Shown: positions 44,581-56,350 of the stretch, piece by piece
Layout of the letters: each line of letters opens with the position of its first letter
Position numbering within the stretch: the first letter of the stretch is position 1
Assembly (NCBI GenBank): GCA_002803225.1
Contig: NXFV01001368.1
Span: forward strand, 124,001 to 188,000
Length of the DNA: 64,000 nucleotides
Direction of reading: 5' to 3'
Source: Gamarada debralockiae
Taxonomy: Eukaryota > Ascomycota > Leotiomycetes > Helotiales > Hyphodiscaceae
Notes under the pieces: generated by a model
Told to the model about the DNA's origin: nothing
The model's database searches: none
The model's input: only the letters and a program-made list of their open reading frames with translations
Program-made: the position numbers and the translations under genes

Positions 44581-45443
44581 AGAGGATTTGGGTGTCGTAA
44601 CTGGCTGTGGGAGCACAGCCTGGTCCGTCTTGACCGCAAGCAAGTCTGCTAGAGGCTGAATTTTGAATAGAGGCAGTCGGAGTACGCTCCGAGCTGGGCG
44701 ACAGACTTGGGAAGCAGAGAGATTTATATGCAAGAGGCTATCGAGACATAGTTGAAAGTTTGTGGGGGATAGGGGGACGCGGATGGCCGGTTATAATGGA
44801 CGATGGAGTTTTCGGTCAGGGACAAAATTCCTTGGAAAAACGTGGACCCTTGCACAACTCGTCATTTCCAGGAGGCGAGAAGCACGTGAAGGTATTTTTG
44901 GTCGAAATCGATTCTCAAGAAAACAACTCCAAACCTCAAGTTTCAACCCGAGCCTTATCACTGAGGTACTGTTTCATTGGGATCAACCTTGTCCATTGAT
45001 CTTACCACTTTTATCATCGATTGGCGTTGGTAAGAGCTGTGGATTAAATTCATCCAGAGTCAATTTTCAGGGGTGGACAGCCTCGGCGGTAAATTTATTT
45101 TGATGGTTCGTCGTAGAAAACCACCAAACACATCGACCAGATGACCACAGCCAGAAGCTACACAAATCAGAGATGGTTTGACAAAGATAAAGCCCTGGGA
45201 ACTGGTTCAATTTGTCCAATGGCATCCTATTACCAGAGGCCATTGCATTCTCCCGCTACGTTCATTATCAATTAATATAGAGGTCAGCTCTCCTCTCACC
45301 CACGCTGATGCAGTCGCACAAGATACCTTCAAGTGCAAGGTAACAAGAATTTTCCAGAACCATCGCTAAAAGTCAAACCAAATATTGCACCAACGCGAAC
45401 CTTATATTAGAGAAATCAACCAAGTCCCATCATCGAAACCGCT
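44581..45443. other. Intergenic: phosphotransferase promoter, DUF7707-type gene 3' flank
   Basis: The leader upstream of 44580 contains short overlapping frames without domains. No RNA gene or repeat was recognised in 44760-45400. Confidence 0.45.
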
Positions 45444-46174
45444 TTACATAACCAAAGCGAATCCAGCGAAGAGGCCAGTGAAGACTGCAATGAGACCATA
45501 GCTGCGTCCAAGGTCCAAAGCAGCTTGTGCGTTGCTCTTCTTGGTGTCTGAGCTAGAGGTACTTGTTGAAGTGGCCGCAGATCCTCCAAGGCCGGTGAAA
45601 ACAACGCCAGCGGTTCCACTGGAAGCTCCAGCAGGGAGGGTAGTCGACGACATGGCGGAAGATGTGGTTGAAGCATTGACTCTTGTTGGGTTCTGAGCAC
45701 CGCAAGGGTGGTTATCTATGCACGCACTCTGGCAGGTAGAGTCGCCATTGCAAGCAGCAACGCATTGGCTGCCATATTCCTGGCACTCAAAGTATGGGAT
45801 CGTTTGGGAGTATTCGGAGGCGTTAGGGGATTGTCCGTTTCCGCAGACGCAGTCGAAGGTAAGGGTGGTCTATTCTAAGTCAGCAATGAGCTCATAATGG
45901 ACAATGGCACGGCTACATACAGGATTACAGTCGTTAGCTTCAGTAGTACTTGACGCAGCTGGGAGTTGAAGGCAGAGCAGTGGGCACGAGGTAATTTGAG
46001 ACTGGCACCATTGTGCTTCGAGTTGTCAGCAAAACTCTCTCAAACACCGAAGGATCTGCACATACTCCGAGTGGACAATGGAACACTGTTGGGATCGATG
46101 CTGTATTGGGCTTGACCAGTGATGGAGAAGAGTGCGGTGGCCAGAATGGCGGCTGAAATCTTGAACGAAGGCAT
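45444..46174 (-). CDS. Secreted Cys-rich GPI-anchored-type protein (DUF7707-like), 209 aa
   Basis: Exons 46174-46066, 46015-45921 and 45869-45444 give 209 codons. A signal peptide (MPSFKISAAILATALFSITG) is followed by a ~120-residue Cys-rich domain with ten or more cysteines: WCQSQITSCPLLCLQ, FDCVCGNGQSPN, FECQEYGSQCVAACNGDSTC and CIDNHPCG. Next are a Ser/Thr/Ala linker and a C-terminal hydrophobic tail (LIAVFTGLFAGFALVM) after a small-residue stretch, the arrangement for GPI attachment. The cysteine pattern fits the fungal domain annotated as DUF7707 rather than CFEM. It is probably at the cell surface or wall; the function is unknown. Confidence 0.8.
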
Positions 46175-47337
46175 TTCGGAGATGTAATTCGAGTTCACAG
46201 AGAGATGATCGAAGAGAGTCGACTGAATCACTGACTACCGTTGTTAGTTATTTATTTGCTTCACAAGTGCATTTTTCGTTGGAGCCTGAGTAACAGAATC
46301 GGAGGTAACAGAAGCTCGGGATGTCTGGAGAATATAGTAAGGGAACCCTTACCTTTTCAGAGGAAACGGAGCGAGGTGGCTGAGAATGAGCGAACGAATT
46401 CTCAAGACACAATGCAGGTAATTAGAAATAATATATGAAAAGATAAAGCGAATGTCGATGACAGCAAGTGAAGTGAAGAAGCAGTAAGGATGAATCAAGA
46501 CAACGAGAGGAATGAGAGGAGGTCTAGTCTTTATTAGGATTCCCCCAACCATCCAAGACATCTTGTCCGGAATCAACACAAAATCGACAAGCCACCGTGC
46601 ATTTAGAGTAACGGCAAACAGATAAGCGTTGAACAAATTGACCAATCACGGAACTTCAGGCGGCACAACCCTGGACTTTTTCACATTCAGTAGCGCAAAG
46701 AGGCAAGCTCAACTTTCTTGCCGGATTTCCATCTTTAGAAAATCACACATGTCGTACTCTTCGTATTTGAGTTTTGTGCATGAATCGCCATCGGATCGAG
46801 CCCCGTCTGGACAGCTATTTACCCCTCTTTTGCCGCCGGAAGAATTTGTAAAGTTTGAAGCAAAGACGAACGAAAGAAAAAAAAAGGGCCGGAGAGCTGT
46901 GGGTAGTGGAGGCTGGAATATCGAAATGGAGCTTGTCAAATCAAATCTCGCCAATCCTCGGTTGGTGTTGAAATAATCATTAACCTTGTATTAAATAAAT
47001 AGGAGGTCCCTTGTCTCCAGAGGCTAAAACGATTTAGTCTGGGGGTCTAAGCTCCAACCCTTTTGGCCATGGGCAAGCTCTTCGATTTGAAGCCTCTAAA
47101 TATCCCAGAAATAAGATGTTTCACCACACTTTTATCCAAACGCGATTGTGAGAACACGACTAGGGAGCGAGTGTGGAGCAGACTTGAGGAACCATCACTC
47201 CGCAAATCGATTGCAGGGGTCGGCGTCTGCGGTCATCTGCATATCGCCAACCTCTTTTAAAGTCTCGACGAAAGTCGAACTGATATCCAGCCCAACCCCA
47301 CAGAATCCTGCGTTGCTACGCAGCCATCCGCAAATGG
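46175..47337. promoter_or_regulatory. Shared upstream region of the DUF7707-type gene and YPT35
   Basis: This is 1.16 kb between divergent starts at 46174 and 47338. The plus-strand frame 46629-46976 has no domain. A purine-rich patch (GAAAGAAAAAAAAAGG) lies near 46870. No distinct sites are claimed. Confidence 0.45.
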
Positions 47338-48066
47338 ATGGAGTCTGTCCCAAATCATCGATCTAGCAATGGCAGCGCGAACGGCGGCGCTGTTCATCCA
47401 CCGAAATCCAGACTCGATACGAGTGCGTCATCTCATGAACAGCAACAGATTGACAACGATTCTCCTGTAATATCGCCAGTGACTTCGCCGCCATATTGGG
47501 TGCAGTCTCATCAAAGGACTCCTTCGAATATATCTGTCGAATCGATTGCTGCGGGCGCTATAACGTTGGAGGATAATACCGATGGCGAGGATCCGAAGAA
47601 CAAAGCGTGTTGGGCCAAGAGTGTATACATTGAGGACCATGTGGTAATAAATGGGAACTATGGGAGCAAGACTGGCATTGGGGCGTTTGTGGTTTGGAAT
47701 ATTACTGTAGAAACTCTGCGTGTAAGTTCTCAATGGATTGAAGAGTGGGATACTTGCTGACTGGAGTCTGTTTAGGGCAGCTCTTTTCGCATTCGAAAAC
47801 GGTACTCCGAGTTCGATGACTTGCGTTATAAACTTCTCCAGACATTTCCCAACTCTACGGCTGCTATGCCGCCTCTGCCTCCGAAGAGCGTGATATCGAA
47901 GTTCAGGCCCAAGTTTTTAGAAAATCGGAGAGCTGGACTACAATACTTTCTTAAGTAAGTGCTGTTGGAGGATTCTATGCAGGATAGAGTTGATGTCTTT
48001 AGTTGCATCCTGTTGAATCCCGAGTTCTCTGGATCTCCTGTCCTTAAGGAATTCTTATTCGAATGA
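47338..48066 (+). CDS. YPT35: PX-domain endosomal/vacuolar adapter Ypt35, 208 aa
   Basis: Exons 47338-47721, 47776-47954 and 48003-48066 give 208 codons. About 75 N-terminal residues are disordered and include SPPYWVQSHQRTPSNISVES, a Pro-x-Tyr-Trp type motif shared by Ypt35 proteins. The PX domain runs from about residue 95 to the end. It has ACWAKSVYIEDHVVINGNYG, the phosphoinositide-binding RKRYSEFDDLRYKLLQTFP, PPLPPKSVISKFRPKFLENR (the PxxP loop) and a final helix NPEFSGSPVLKEFLFE. In yeast, Ypt35 recruits the lipid-transfer protein Vps13 to endosomes and vacuole contacts. The length agrees with the family. Confidence 0.88.
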
Positions 48067-48572
48067 AGATATTGTACAGAATCTGTACATTGGACGAGGC
48101 GTTTTGGCTACTTTGATGCACCCAGTTGGATAGCATTGGAGCGTTGTACTCTTGGAATATTGTATAGATACATATGAAGTAAGGTAATGATGAAGCGTAA
48201 TACCCAGGAGATAGCTCTCCACTTCCCATCCCCTTGCGTCCTGGGTTGCTGCCAAAAGAGATATTCCATCACAGAAAGGTTGCTCTTGCTCCAAACTTAG
48301 AAGCCGCATAACAGAGGATCTTTATTTACCGTAATTCCGGATCCGACGACCGAGAAGCCGTCCTCAAGCTATGGAACGTCCGCAACCTCGGTGGCGTGAG
48401 CGATTGCACGTGCTTCATTCGCACGTGTTGATAGCCTTATCGGATTTCGTCATTGAGCTACCCACTCTACCTCCCTTGTATTAATACAACACCACCTCCA
48501 GCTTCGTCAATCGAAACTTTCCGCAGTTAAAAGGCACTCACTAATCCCATCACTTTGAACCATACCATTAAA
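48067..48572 (+). promoter_or_regulatory. YPT35 3' flank and promoter of DsbA-like gene
   Basis: This is intergenic sequence with no coding content on either strand. The repeated hexamer-like CACGTG/GCACGTG (48406-48428) sits about 150 bases before the ATG at 48573. CACGTG is the core bound by bHLH factors such as Cbf1/Pho4 types; that link is speculative. Confidence 0.4.
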
Positions 48573-49266
48573 ATGGCGCTCGCACCCAAATTCGCAGGCC
48601 AGAAGTTCACCGCAGCCAGTGCTCCGACCCTCCACACTCTAGAGCTATACCTCGACTATGTCTGTCCTTACTCCGCCAAAATGTTCAAGACAGTCTATAC
48701 TTCTGTCTTTCCTCTCATCCACGAGAAGTACTCCTCGAAAGTACAGATCCTATTCCGCCAACAGATCCAGCCTTGGCACCCAAGCTCGACGCTTGTGCAT
48801 GAAGCCGGAGTTGCCGTGCTCAAGCTGCAACCTGCTAAGTTTTGGGATTTCAGCAAGGTAAACCTCTATTCCTGCCTTTCTGTGATTAGTTTGTCTAGTG
48901 TGAGGATCAGAGCTGATTGGAGTCTAGGCACTCTTCGACGACGCCCAATCATTCTACGACGTAAATGTAGTTCACGAAACTCGCAACCAGACCTACGAAC
49001 GCCTCGCCAAGATCGGAGCCAAAGTCGGTATCGACGAGAAAGAGATGATGAAGCTGTTGCACATTGATGATAAACCTACCTCGGATGGGAGCCTGAATAC
49101 AGGAAATGGAGTCACAAATGAATTGAAGGTGTTAGTTAAGATGAATCGCATGCAGGGAATACATGTTACCCCGACCGTGGTGTTCAATGGTGTTGTGGAG
49201 AATAGTATTAGTTCGAGTTTTGATGCGAAGCAGTGGGAGGAGTGGTTGGAGAAGAATGTAGTTTGA
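48573..49266 (+). CDS. DsbA-like thioredoxin-fold protein, 207 aa
   Basis: Exons 48573-48857 and 48928-49266 give 207 codons. The start is thioredoxin-like: TLHTLELYLDYVCPYSAKMF, with a CPYS in place of the redox CxxC, so one active-site cysteine is present and the second is Ser. This favours a monothiol or glutathione-linked role over classic disulfide oxidase activity. The cis-Pro loop is near the C-terminus (MQGIHVTPTVVFNGVVENSI), and the helical insert between is of DsbA type (EKYSSKVQILFRQQIQPWHP, then DEKEMMKLL). There is no signal peptide, so it is probably cytosolic. The substrate is unknown. Confidence 0.8.
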
Positions 49267-50219
49267 CTCGGAGCCTCCGAGGGGAAGGACGTTGACGGTG
49301 GAAGGGAGGGTGGTTTGTGAGAGAAGTTATGAGGAACATAGCACGGAAGGAAAAAATATGATGGGTGTAAATCATGTTAGTCATGGAGACAAAATGTTTG
49401 AGCTCAAGTAGTGCTCGGAGATAAAAAGCACCTGTATCGTTCATTCCCAAAATGAAATCCAATATCAAGATATCAATCACTGTGGTCTCCTCTTTTTGCT
49501 ACAAAACAAGTCAAATTTGGTTCTCAGCACTTGGGTTTGGTCTTGTCGTCACTGGAAAGACCTTTCTGATTGAAGCCTGGAAGTCGAAAATTGTATATCG
49601 AATCTTCCAAATCCCAATGTCCCATCTAGAAAGTCGTTCAATCATTGTTCGATCCTCGTCCTGGAAAGCACGGACCACTTCTTGAATGCAACTTCCCGTT
49701 TCAGCGATATTGCGGCACAGCAGTGTGGCTGAAACTTCAGCCTTGTAGGTCTCTTTTGAGTTGTGACACCTTGTGACGTCTGGGTTGCGATCTTATAACC
49801 CGTTTCGTCTTCTTCCTGTTGGAATCTGCAACTTTATTTTTACCGGACGAGAAAGAGCCAGTGAATTTTGGACTTTTGTTCTTGGGACGATTTTGAGGAC
49901 TGTTGTTCTATTCAGACCCATGCTCGAATCACGTGTTGCAGGGGCTGAATTACACCAACGCAGTTTATTCGTTAGATTTTACGACCTAGACCGCTTAGCC
50001 CTGACCATCAAACCCAACATCCTTAACGCCGGACAAGTGTCGAGGGATCGGCGTTCCCTAGACCCCGTTTTACTTTCCCTTTGTTTTACTGTTTGTACCT
50101 GCCTTGTTCCTTACCTCGGATTTTCCTAAGTTTCGTAGTCCAACGTCCTCTTGTCTCTTGAAGTTGAAGACTTCTTTACGACTCTCGTTAAAACCTTAGA
50201 TCGAGGCCTCGAGGTCGCC
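49267..50219 (+). promoter_or_regulatory. Intergenic; upstream region of the 50220 gene
   Basis: A long C/T-rich leader-like stretch precedes the ATG at 50220. Frames 49452-49685 and 49773-50129 are not supported as genes. No repeat was recognised. Confidence 0.45.
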
Positions 50220-51274
50220 ATGGTTTCAGGAGCCATGAGCAGCTCTCTACTCCTCTCTTCCGCTGCTCTCTTCTCCTTCCTCGCGAACCTTGCATCGTCC
50301 GCGACTGATATGCCAACTACATGTTACGTTATCGACGGGAATCACAACTCAAATGCGGGCTTCAGATGTAACAATCAGACAACAGGTCACAGCTCTTGCT
50401 GTGGGATAGGAGGAATATGCTACTCGAATGGTGTATGCCAGCAAAGCAACGGCGATGTGCAGGATTATCTGAGAGTGGGATGTACAGATCCCACATGGCA
50501 AGATCCAGCTTGTTTGGATCAGTGCACAACTTGTATGTCCAAATCATGCACGAACGCCGGGCTTAAACCTGACTTTTTTTTTCAGTTGCGAGGGATTCGT
50601 CTGCAGGGATAAGATTCTGCAATGGGGCTATAACTTCTACAACTGAATAGTACGCATCCCATTCATAAAGTGCAGCCAGGTTGTACTAATTGATTTCAAG
50701 CTGCTGTGATAATGGTACCTTCGGCGTAGGCTCCTTTGCATGTTGCAATACACCTTCCAGTATATTTGCGATCAAACCCGCAGCATCATTCCTCGCGCAA
50801 ATCCCCCTATCCTACAGCAGCACATCGACCTCATCGTCCTCGACATCGACCTCCTCCTCCACTACATCGACCTCCTCCACTACATCTTCCACCGCAGCAA
50901 GCGCAGCAACCACCTCTCCCGCAGCCACAACATCTACAGCATCCTCTGGCTCTAGTTCTCACGCCGCAGCAATTGGAGCAGGAGTAGGCGTACCCGTTGG
51001 CCTTCTCGCCTTAGCTGGCATTGGATTCTTGTTCTGGAGACAGAGGAGGAATGCAAGGAAGGGCGCATTTGTGAATCCGAATCAACATGATGGGGGATAT
51101 GGAAATTATATGGACAATCATACGCCACTGCAAGAAGCTCCAGGATCGATACCAATAGGTACCAATGATGCGAACAAAGGCTTTTTCGGGGGGAGACAGT
51201 ATAATTCTTCGCCTCAGGAAATGCCGTTAACTTCACCGCATATGGTGCATGAGATGCCTGCGGAGGGACGGTGA
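50220..51274 (+). CDS. Cys-rich single-span surface protein with Ser/Thr stalk, 316 aa
   Basis: Exons 50220-50532, 50586-50649 and 50701-51274 give 316 codons. The layout is a signal peptide (SSLLLSSAALFSFLANLASS), an extracellular Cys-rich domain (CYVIDGNHNSNAGFRCNN, SCCGIGGICYSNGVCQ, then CCDNGTFGVGSFACC), a ~60-residue Ser/Thr stalk, one transmembrane helix (AIGAGVGVPVGLLALAGIGF) and a basic stop-transfer (WRQRRNARKG). An ~80-residue cytosolic tail follows. This resembles fungal plasma-membrane wall sensors of the Mid2/WSC layout, but the extracellular domain is not WSC and I cannot name it. A role as surface sensor or mucin is inference. Confidence 0.8.
50815..50935 (+). repeat. Ser/Thr-stalk low-complexity repeat
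   Basis: Imperfect tandem copies of a CATCGACCTC(N)-type unit encode the Ser/Thr stalk of the surface protein. The length probably varies between isolates, as in other fungal mucin-like stalks. Confidence 0.7.
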
Positions 51275-51868
51275 GGAGAGGGGGATGAGAGCATGAGGAA
51301 TGGATTTGAAAAATGTTGAGATACCTGCTAGTGCATATTTGGAGACCGGCGAACATGGCATTGTATAAATCTTAGGAGCGGCATTTTGCAAAGCGTAGGC
51401 GTACTTTGCGGTACGATGTAATGAACATAATTCTTGGTTATCCCCCTTTCCTTAAATCTCAAGCTTTGATTGTTAGATCTCCACTTGAAGGTCAGGTCCG
51501 ACCACGTGAAGTACCGCATTAATAATCGTTCAACCTATCTAAGCGATTAGGGATAGATATTTCGGATAGCTACTGGCTGCCCTAGACAGCGGTGGTTCAA
51601 TTGCTCAAGGGGAGTGAAATATCAAGGCTCTAGCGGGCAACGGAGGGACTCTGCCCGAGTTCCTTCTCACTGATCTGTATTCAGTGATTGATATCTTAAA
51701 TCCCAATCAATACGGTACATCTCGGTTTGACCGATACTTCGCTGCTCAGGTAATTCAGGTCCGGCTTCTACAATGCTCGGGAAGTTAAACCTGCACTGCC
51801 ATGGGTGGTATCTGTCTCATTCTTATTCGTTAAGATGAGATGAGACTTTCATTGTGTCTATTTGACAT
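51275..51868. other. Intergenic
   Basis: No gene was recognised. The sequence becomes AT-richer toward 51700. Short palindromic stretches (for example around 51655-51700) have no clear meaning. Confidence 0.45.
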
Positions 51869-52213
51869 TCAGTCCCTGCGATTCCCTTGCCGATTCTTCC
51901 ATGCCCGGTACCCCTTATTGTACATCCTAGCATTCTGTTTGTTTATTCGGACTGATTGAACGATCAACAAAGCAGGCTGCGGTTCATCAATCTTGAATTT
52001 ACAATCCTCATCCTTGGCGTGAATGTGGAAGTCGCAGATCGGGGCGAGCACCGGGTTGGTTGGACGCCGCTTGCCCCAGTTGAGTCTGAAGAGCTTTGTC
52101 AGATCTTGCGCCAACTCCTCGCAAGCCTTCATATCTTCGTGTATCAGCGACGTAGTCCAATGGTCCGCATCCATATACGCGATCATGCCCTAATGCAACG
52201 CTAGAGTGGCAAA

Positions 52214-52311
52214 CTATAAAATAAAGTTCAGGAGTCAGCAATTTCTCAAAAGAGGTGAATGATTCGAGCTAAGCGGGTGTTTGACAATGGAGGTCTCTGA
52301 GAATTACGTAC
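52214..52311 (-). repeat. Second intron of BTB gene, copy of the same intron sequence
   Basis: This is a 98-bp GT-AG intron whose centre is the counterpart of the block in the first intron, in the same orientation and at a similar distance from the acceptor. That is the pattern expected if one intron seeded the other. Confidence 0.65.
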
Positions 52312-52732
52312 CTTTCGCAGAGGCGCCTCCGAGGACGATTTGCCAGACGTCACCTGGTAAATCATCCGGCTTCCTGTATAGCTCAAGCCATCATTATACT
52401 CCCTGAAAGCGGACATCATGAAAGTTCACAGTATAGTCCATGAGATCTAGCATGCACATGCGTTCGGCCCAACCGTAGAGTTTGATGCGATCGACAATAG
52501 GACCCTCAGTGGGGGAGCTCTTTGTCATGTCGATAGGTCGGAAGCTTCCTCGATAAACCCGCTCCGGAAAGAGCTCGAACGTTTCAGGGCCGATGTCAGG
52601 TAGCTTGGCAGCTTGGTCGTGGGTCTCCATGAAGCCACTGTTGAACATCTTGTGGAAGTAGTCGGAGCTGGCGCAGAGACTTGTCTTGTGGATTCGATAG
52701 TACTTCTTGGAAGGTCCGACGTAGATTTCGAT

Positions 52733-52921
52733 CTGTGAAAAGCAGAGTTAGTAATTGCTCAAAAGCGTTGAAAGATTGGAGCTAAGCGGACTCCATGAGT
52801 TTCGAGATATTTACTTTGCTCGAAAGATACCCTCTTTGGAGCAGACTGTCTTCTCAAAGTCGCGAACTTGCGAACTCAACCCATAAAGAATAGGAAAGGG
52901 AATGCGCCGCGAAATACGTAC
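52733..52921 (-). repeat. Long intron sharing sequence with intron 52214-52311
   Basis: This is the 189-bp first intron of the BTB gene. Its 3' part (52746-52791 on the plus strand) matches 52231-52276 in the next intron at about 38 of 46 positions without gaps. The shared blocks include CTCAAAAG and GAGCTAAGCGG. Confidence 0.65.
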
Positions 52922-52975
52922 CATATCGACTCCGAGAGCACCGCCAAACCCGCCAGAAGATGTTGAAGAGGTCAT

Positions 52976-55900
52976 GGTAGTCGAGTTTTGTCGTCTGCTT
53001 ATCAATTAGAAGTGAGAAGATACTTCGACATTGGGAACTTTGCGATTAAGCCTTTGGCTCAAGTTACGGAAATAAGAGGGAGTGCGTCCCATTGAAAAGA
53101 TGAGCAATGACGTTGCGCTGATGAATTGCGCGAAGTTGTTGGTCTTGATGTTTTCTCTGGCCGAGTCTCGATGATGTTGACAAAGCAACATAAGATGGTG
53201 ACTGAGTTGTTCGACGACATGTTTAAGCAGCCTTATTCCGGTATTGGCGAGTGTCTTCAGGATGTGAATTTATCCTCAAATTTGTGTTGACCGATACCGG
53301 AAGTGAAAGAGCTGGACGTTCTCACTTTTAAATGGTTGAGAATGAATGAGTGAATATACTCAATGGAGGCGCTCCGCTTTGTCCTTGCTTGTGAAGATTA
53401 TCTGGTTTCTGTAAGGTCGAGCACTAAAGCTACTGCATTAATACTTTATAGATTCAGAATGTATATTGAGCATTTTATCAGATCCGTTTGAATGCCCTGT
53501 TGTTGCACTTGGTTTACTACACGCTTCGCTTTGCCCCTTAGCCCCTTTTGATAAGCGAGCCAGATGTCTACCCCACTGATGTCCACTATTATATACCGTA
53601 TTAACTAAGTACAAGAAGAGAATGGATAAATTCGTTTCAGTTAACAAAAGCGAACTTATTGAAGAGCGAATGACTCCTTCAGGTATCCTCGATTTCAATC
53701 GCTCAGTCTGAGCGAATGACTTGGCTCTCTGTTCCCGGAGTTCTGCTGCCGAAAGTTTAGTCGTTGAGAGAAATTGAACGATTGATCTCTCTTATTCTAA
53801 TTAATGTGGTATCTGCGATCAAGTGCGGATGTTCTAATATTTGGTATCCTATTTGATATTCAGTTTATTTCCTCGATTAGTTGTTTATTCTGTGAAACAT
53901 ATTGTCCTAAACTTTACTAAACAAAACTGGTTATTTGTGGCCTAGATTGTCGAATGTTATGATAGACATCTTTCTTCAGCTATTTATGCTGAAGGTTTTG
54001 CTATGCAAAGCGAAAATGATCTTGCAACCCTTCTAATTCAGACTACTAAGGACTTGGAGGCGCGTTACCTGACGTGGATATCATGAGAGCTGGAAAGACA
54101 TCTGTAGGAGCTCAGCGTTCAAATCGGGGTCAGGCTGAGCTTATAATTTGCTATGCAGCCTCACTCATCTAACTAAAACTCTTTCATGTAGACCTATCTG
54201 TACCTGGTGACCGGTGAAGAAGGACGAAGGTTTTGATCGTCCTCAGACTGGGGAGCCTTTCCAGCCTGGCCTGGAGCCCTCCTCGTGGAATCAGCTGACT
54301 AGCTTTACCAGATCGAGATTGACATCCCAAAACTATTGCTGAAACACATTCTTGTCATCCAAGCACACTCGATGTGATACCTGGTCTTGCTTCCAATTTC
54401 CAAGATGTTGTCCAATTTGTCTTGGAGGGGTGTGCTGAAGGAAACCGGTGTGCTGTTGCCTGCATTCGTGGTGATAAGAATCTCCCTCAATCTTACCTAT
54501 CATGTTTATTAATGAGAGGTGGTAAGATGGCTTCTGACTTATGCACGATGTGGGAGGACAAGTTGATTCGCAACCCACTTAGAACTTCGGAATTTGTGGT
54601 AAGAATACAGCAAGTACCCACATGCAAGCCCCTGCTTCTAGATACGCTGTACCGTATCTCTACTGGATGCCTCTCGAAACAGCGAGGATTGAAAATTCTG
54701 ACGGAGTTCGGGAAAACTCACATCAAGAACGAAGAGGATGCGAATGGCTTTAGGAGAAGCTTCCTCTCAAGGCTTCCACTGACGCCACATAGCTCCCCAA
54801 CTACAGCCTTGTCACTGTGGCTCTAAGCCACATTTTCCCACATCAGAACATGTCACACAAGACGGATCACCACCTCTGGGCGCTCCAACGTCTGTTAGAT
54901 GAGGAAGCATTGACGCCCAACGAGTAGAGAAAACCGTGCGCATTGCATCAAGAGGAAATCGCCGAGGCATAGACGAACGATTCGCATTGAAAAAAGTGCA
55001 ATTGGTATTTCGAGGGCCTTCTTCGATGCCTTGGATGATGGCCAGGAGGAAGCAAGAAGGCAATCCCACTATTGGAACATTCGAGGACACCGGACTATCG
55101 GAAACGGGCCCCTGGTCGATACAGTGGTGCATCCTGGGAAAAGGGCTTGTCTTGTCTTCTCGATCTCCCTGGCGAATCGACAAATGACCAGTTCCTCTCT
55201 CAGCCTATTGCAACCATGCCATGGGCTCCTAGTCTTCCTAGAGGTGGTGTAGAATGAATGTAAAGTTCGCGGGCTAAGCTTGCAATTGTGACCCCCGTCG
55301 AACCAGTTTTCAACAAACTCTGCGTCCTTCACTTAACCTTCATAACTGTCAACTTTACAGACGTGGCCTGGCTCATATTGGTGGCATGTCCAAAGAAGGC
55401 CTTTGCAATGATCTTAGCACGTCAGAACGAGCTTTAGAGGATCGCAGGTTGCATTGGATGCGAAGTGACTAACATCGATCGAACCTGTTATTCAGTAGAG
55501 AGAAAGCTGGTAGAGGCAGTGGTGCATTAGAGATAGCTAAACTGAATAGGGAAATGGACGCACTTGCTGGGTACAGAAGAAGGCAGTTTAGACAAGGTCG
55601 TTGATACAACAGTCAGTCCTGATGGCCCTCTAACTAGAATGTATCAACACTACAGGGGGGGCATGGACTTTACCTGGGAGTTTGTAGAAGTGCGTGGTCC
55701 GGGGTAATCGTGATTGGCAGAAACCCCATTCATTGGCACCGCCAATCGCAAAAGATGAGACGAGACATAAGAGTTCTGAAATTCAGAGCACAACGGTTCA
55801 ATACGTCAATATGCACGATGGATTGCAATGCAGGGAACTTGTTCGAACTCATGATCTTCAAGCCGTTAAATGGGTTAAGCTGGACAGGCTGTCAGGAGGA

Positions 55901-56338
55901 AACGCGATACAGAGATGCAGAGACGCCAAGAGGAAGGCAACCAGTATAAAAATAGCTCGGTATTTTGGACAGGTGTTAGTGACGGCCATGGCACTACAGA
56001 CGACAACTGTAAGCAGCCATTTCGCCAAGGATGCTCTATGCAGAGCGGCTCCCCCATCTTGATGCCCCATCTCTCAAATCTCAGATCTGTTTGGTGCCTG
56101 CAAGACCCTGATCCATGCAGCAAAAATGTCTTTACCTCTTTAAGCACATACTTGATGCACATCGCCCAGGAACAAGGATGCATCTATTCCCTGCAGCCTC
56201 GAAGTCGGATGTGTCGACACGAAGTGATTAGGAGGGGCTGTACGGGGAAGAAATAAGCGGTCGATTTTTTGCACGTGCGCAACTACTAAAATCCACGATT
56301 TGTTTACCTCCTTGTAAAACATACCAACTTCACACTCT
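52976..56338. other. Gene-poor accessory stretch
   Basis: These 3.4 kb lie between the broken BTB gene and the transposase. Frames such as 54374-54826 (plus), 54812-55183 (minus), 55694-56062 and 55915-56256 (plus) are open but match no domain I know and cannot be joined convincingly. 53800-54000 is AT-rich. The sequence probably contains decayed genes or transposon debris. I could identify none. Confidence 0.4.
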
Positions 56339-56350
56339 TTGTACTACGCA

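Larger units (their letters stand above)
51869..52975 (-). pseudogene. BTB/POZ-domain protein gene with frameshift and nonsense codon
   Basis: The minus-strand model is exons 52975-52922, 52732-52312 and 52213-51869. The BTB core is clear: YVGPSKKYYRIHKTSLCASS, DYFHKMFNSGF, LPDIGPETFELF, then a second part (EYNDGLSYTGSRMIYQVTS) typical of fungal BTB proteins. Two lesions are seen. One is a one-base shift near 52426-52430, after LMDYTV, where the downstream part is in another frame (TFMMSAFREYNDG). The other is an in-frame TAG at 52190-52192 just after the second intron (FATLALH, stop). The C-terminal frame (MIAYMDADHWTTSLIHEDMK to RRD) is otherwise preserved, so decay is recent or one lesion is a sequencing error. 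BTB proteins often bind Cul3 ligases; this one is probably inactive. Confidence 0.75.

Noticed and set aside
54374..54826. 150-codon plus frame in the gene-poor stretch
   Set aside because: No domain, no supporting splice sites, and competing frames on the other strand; it could not be supported as a gene.
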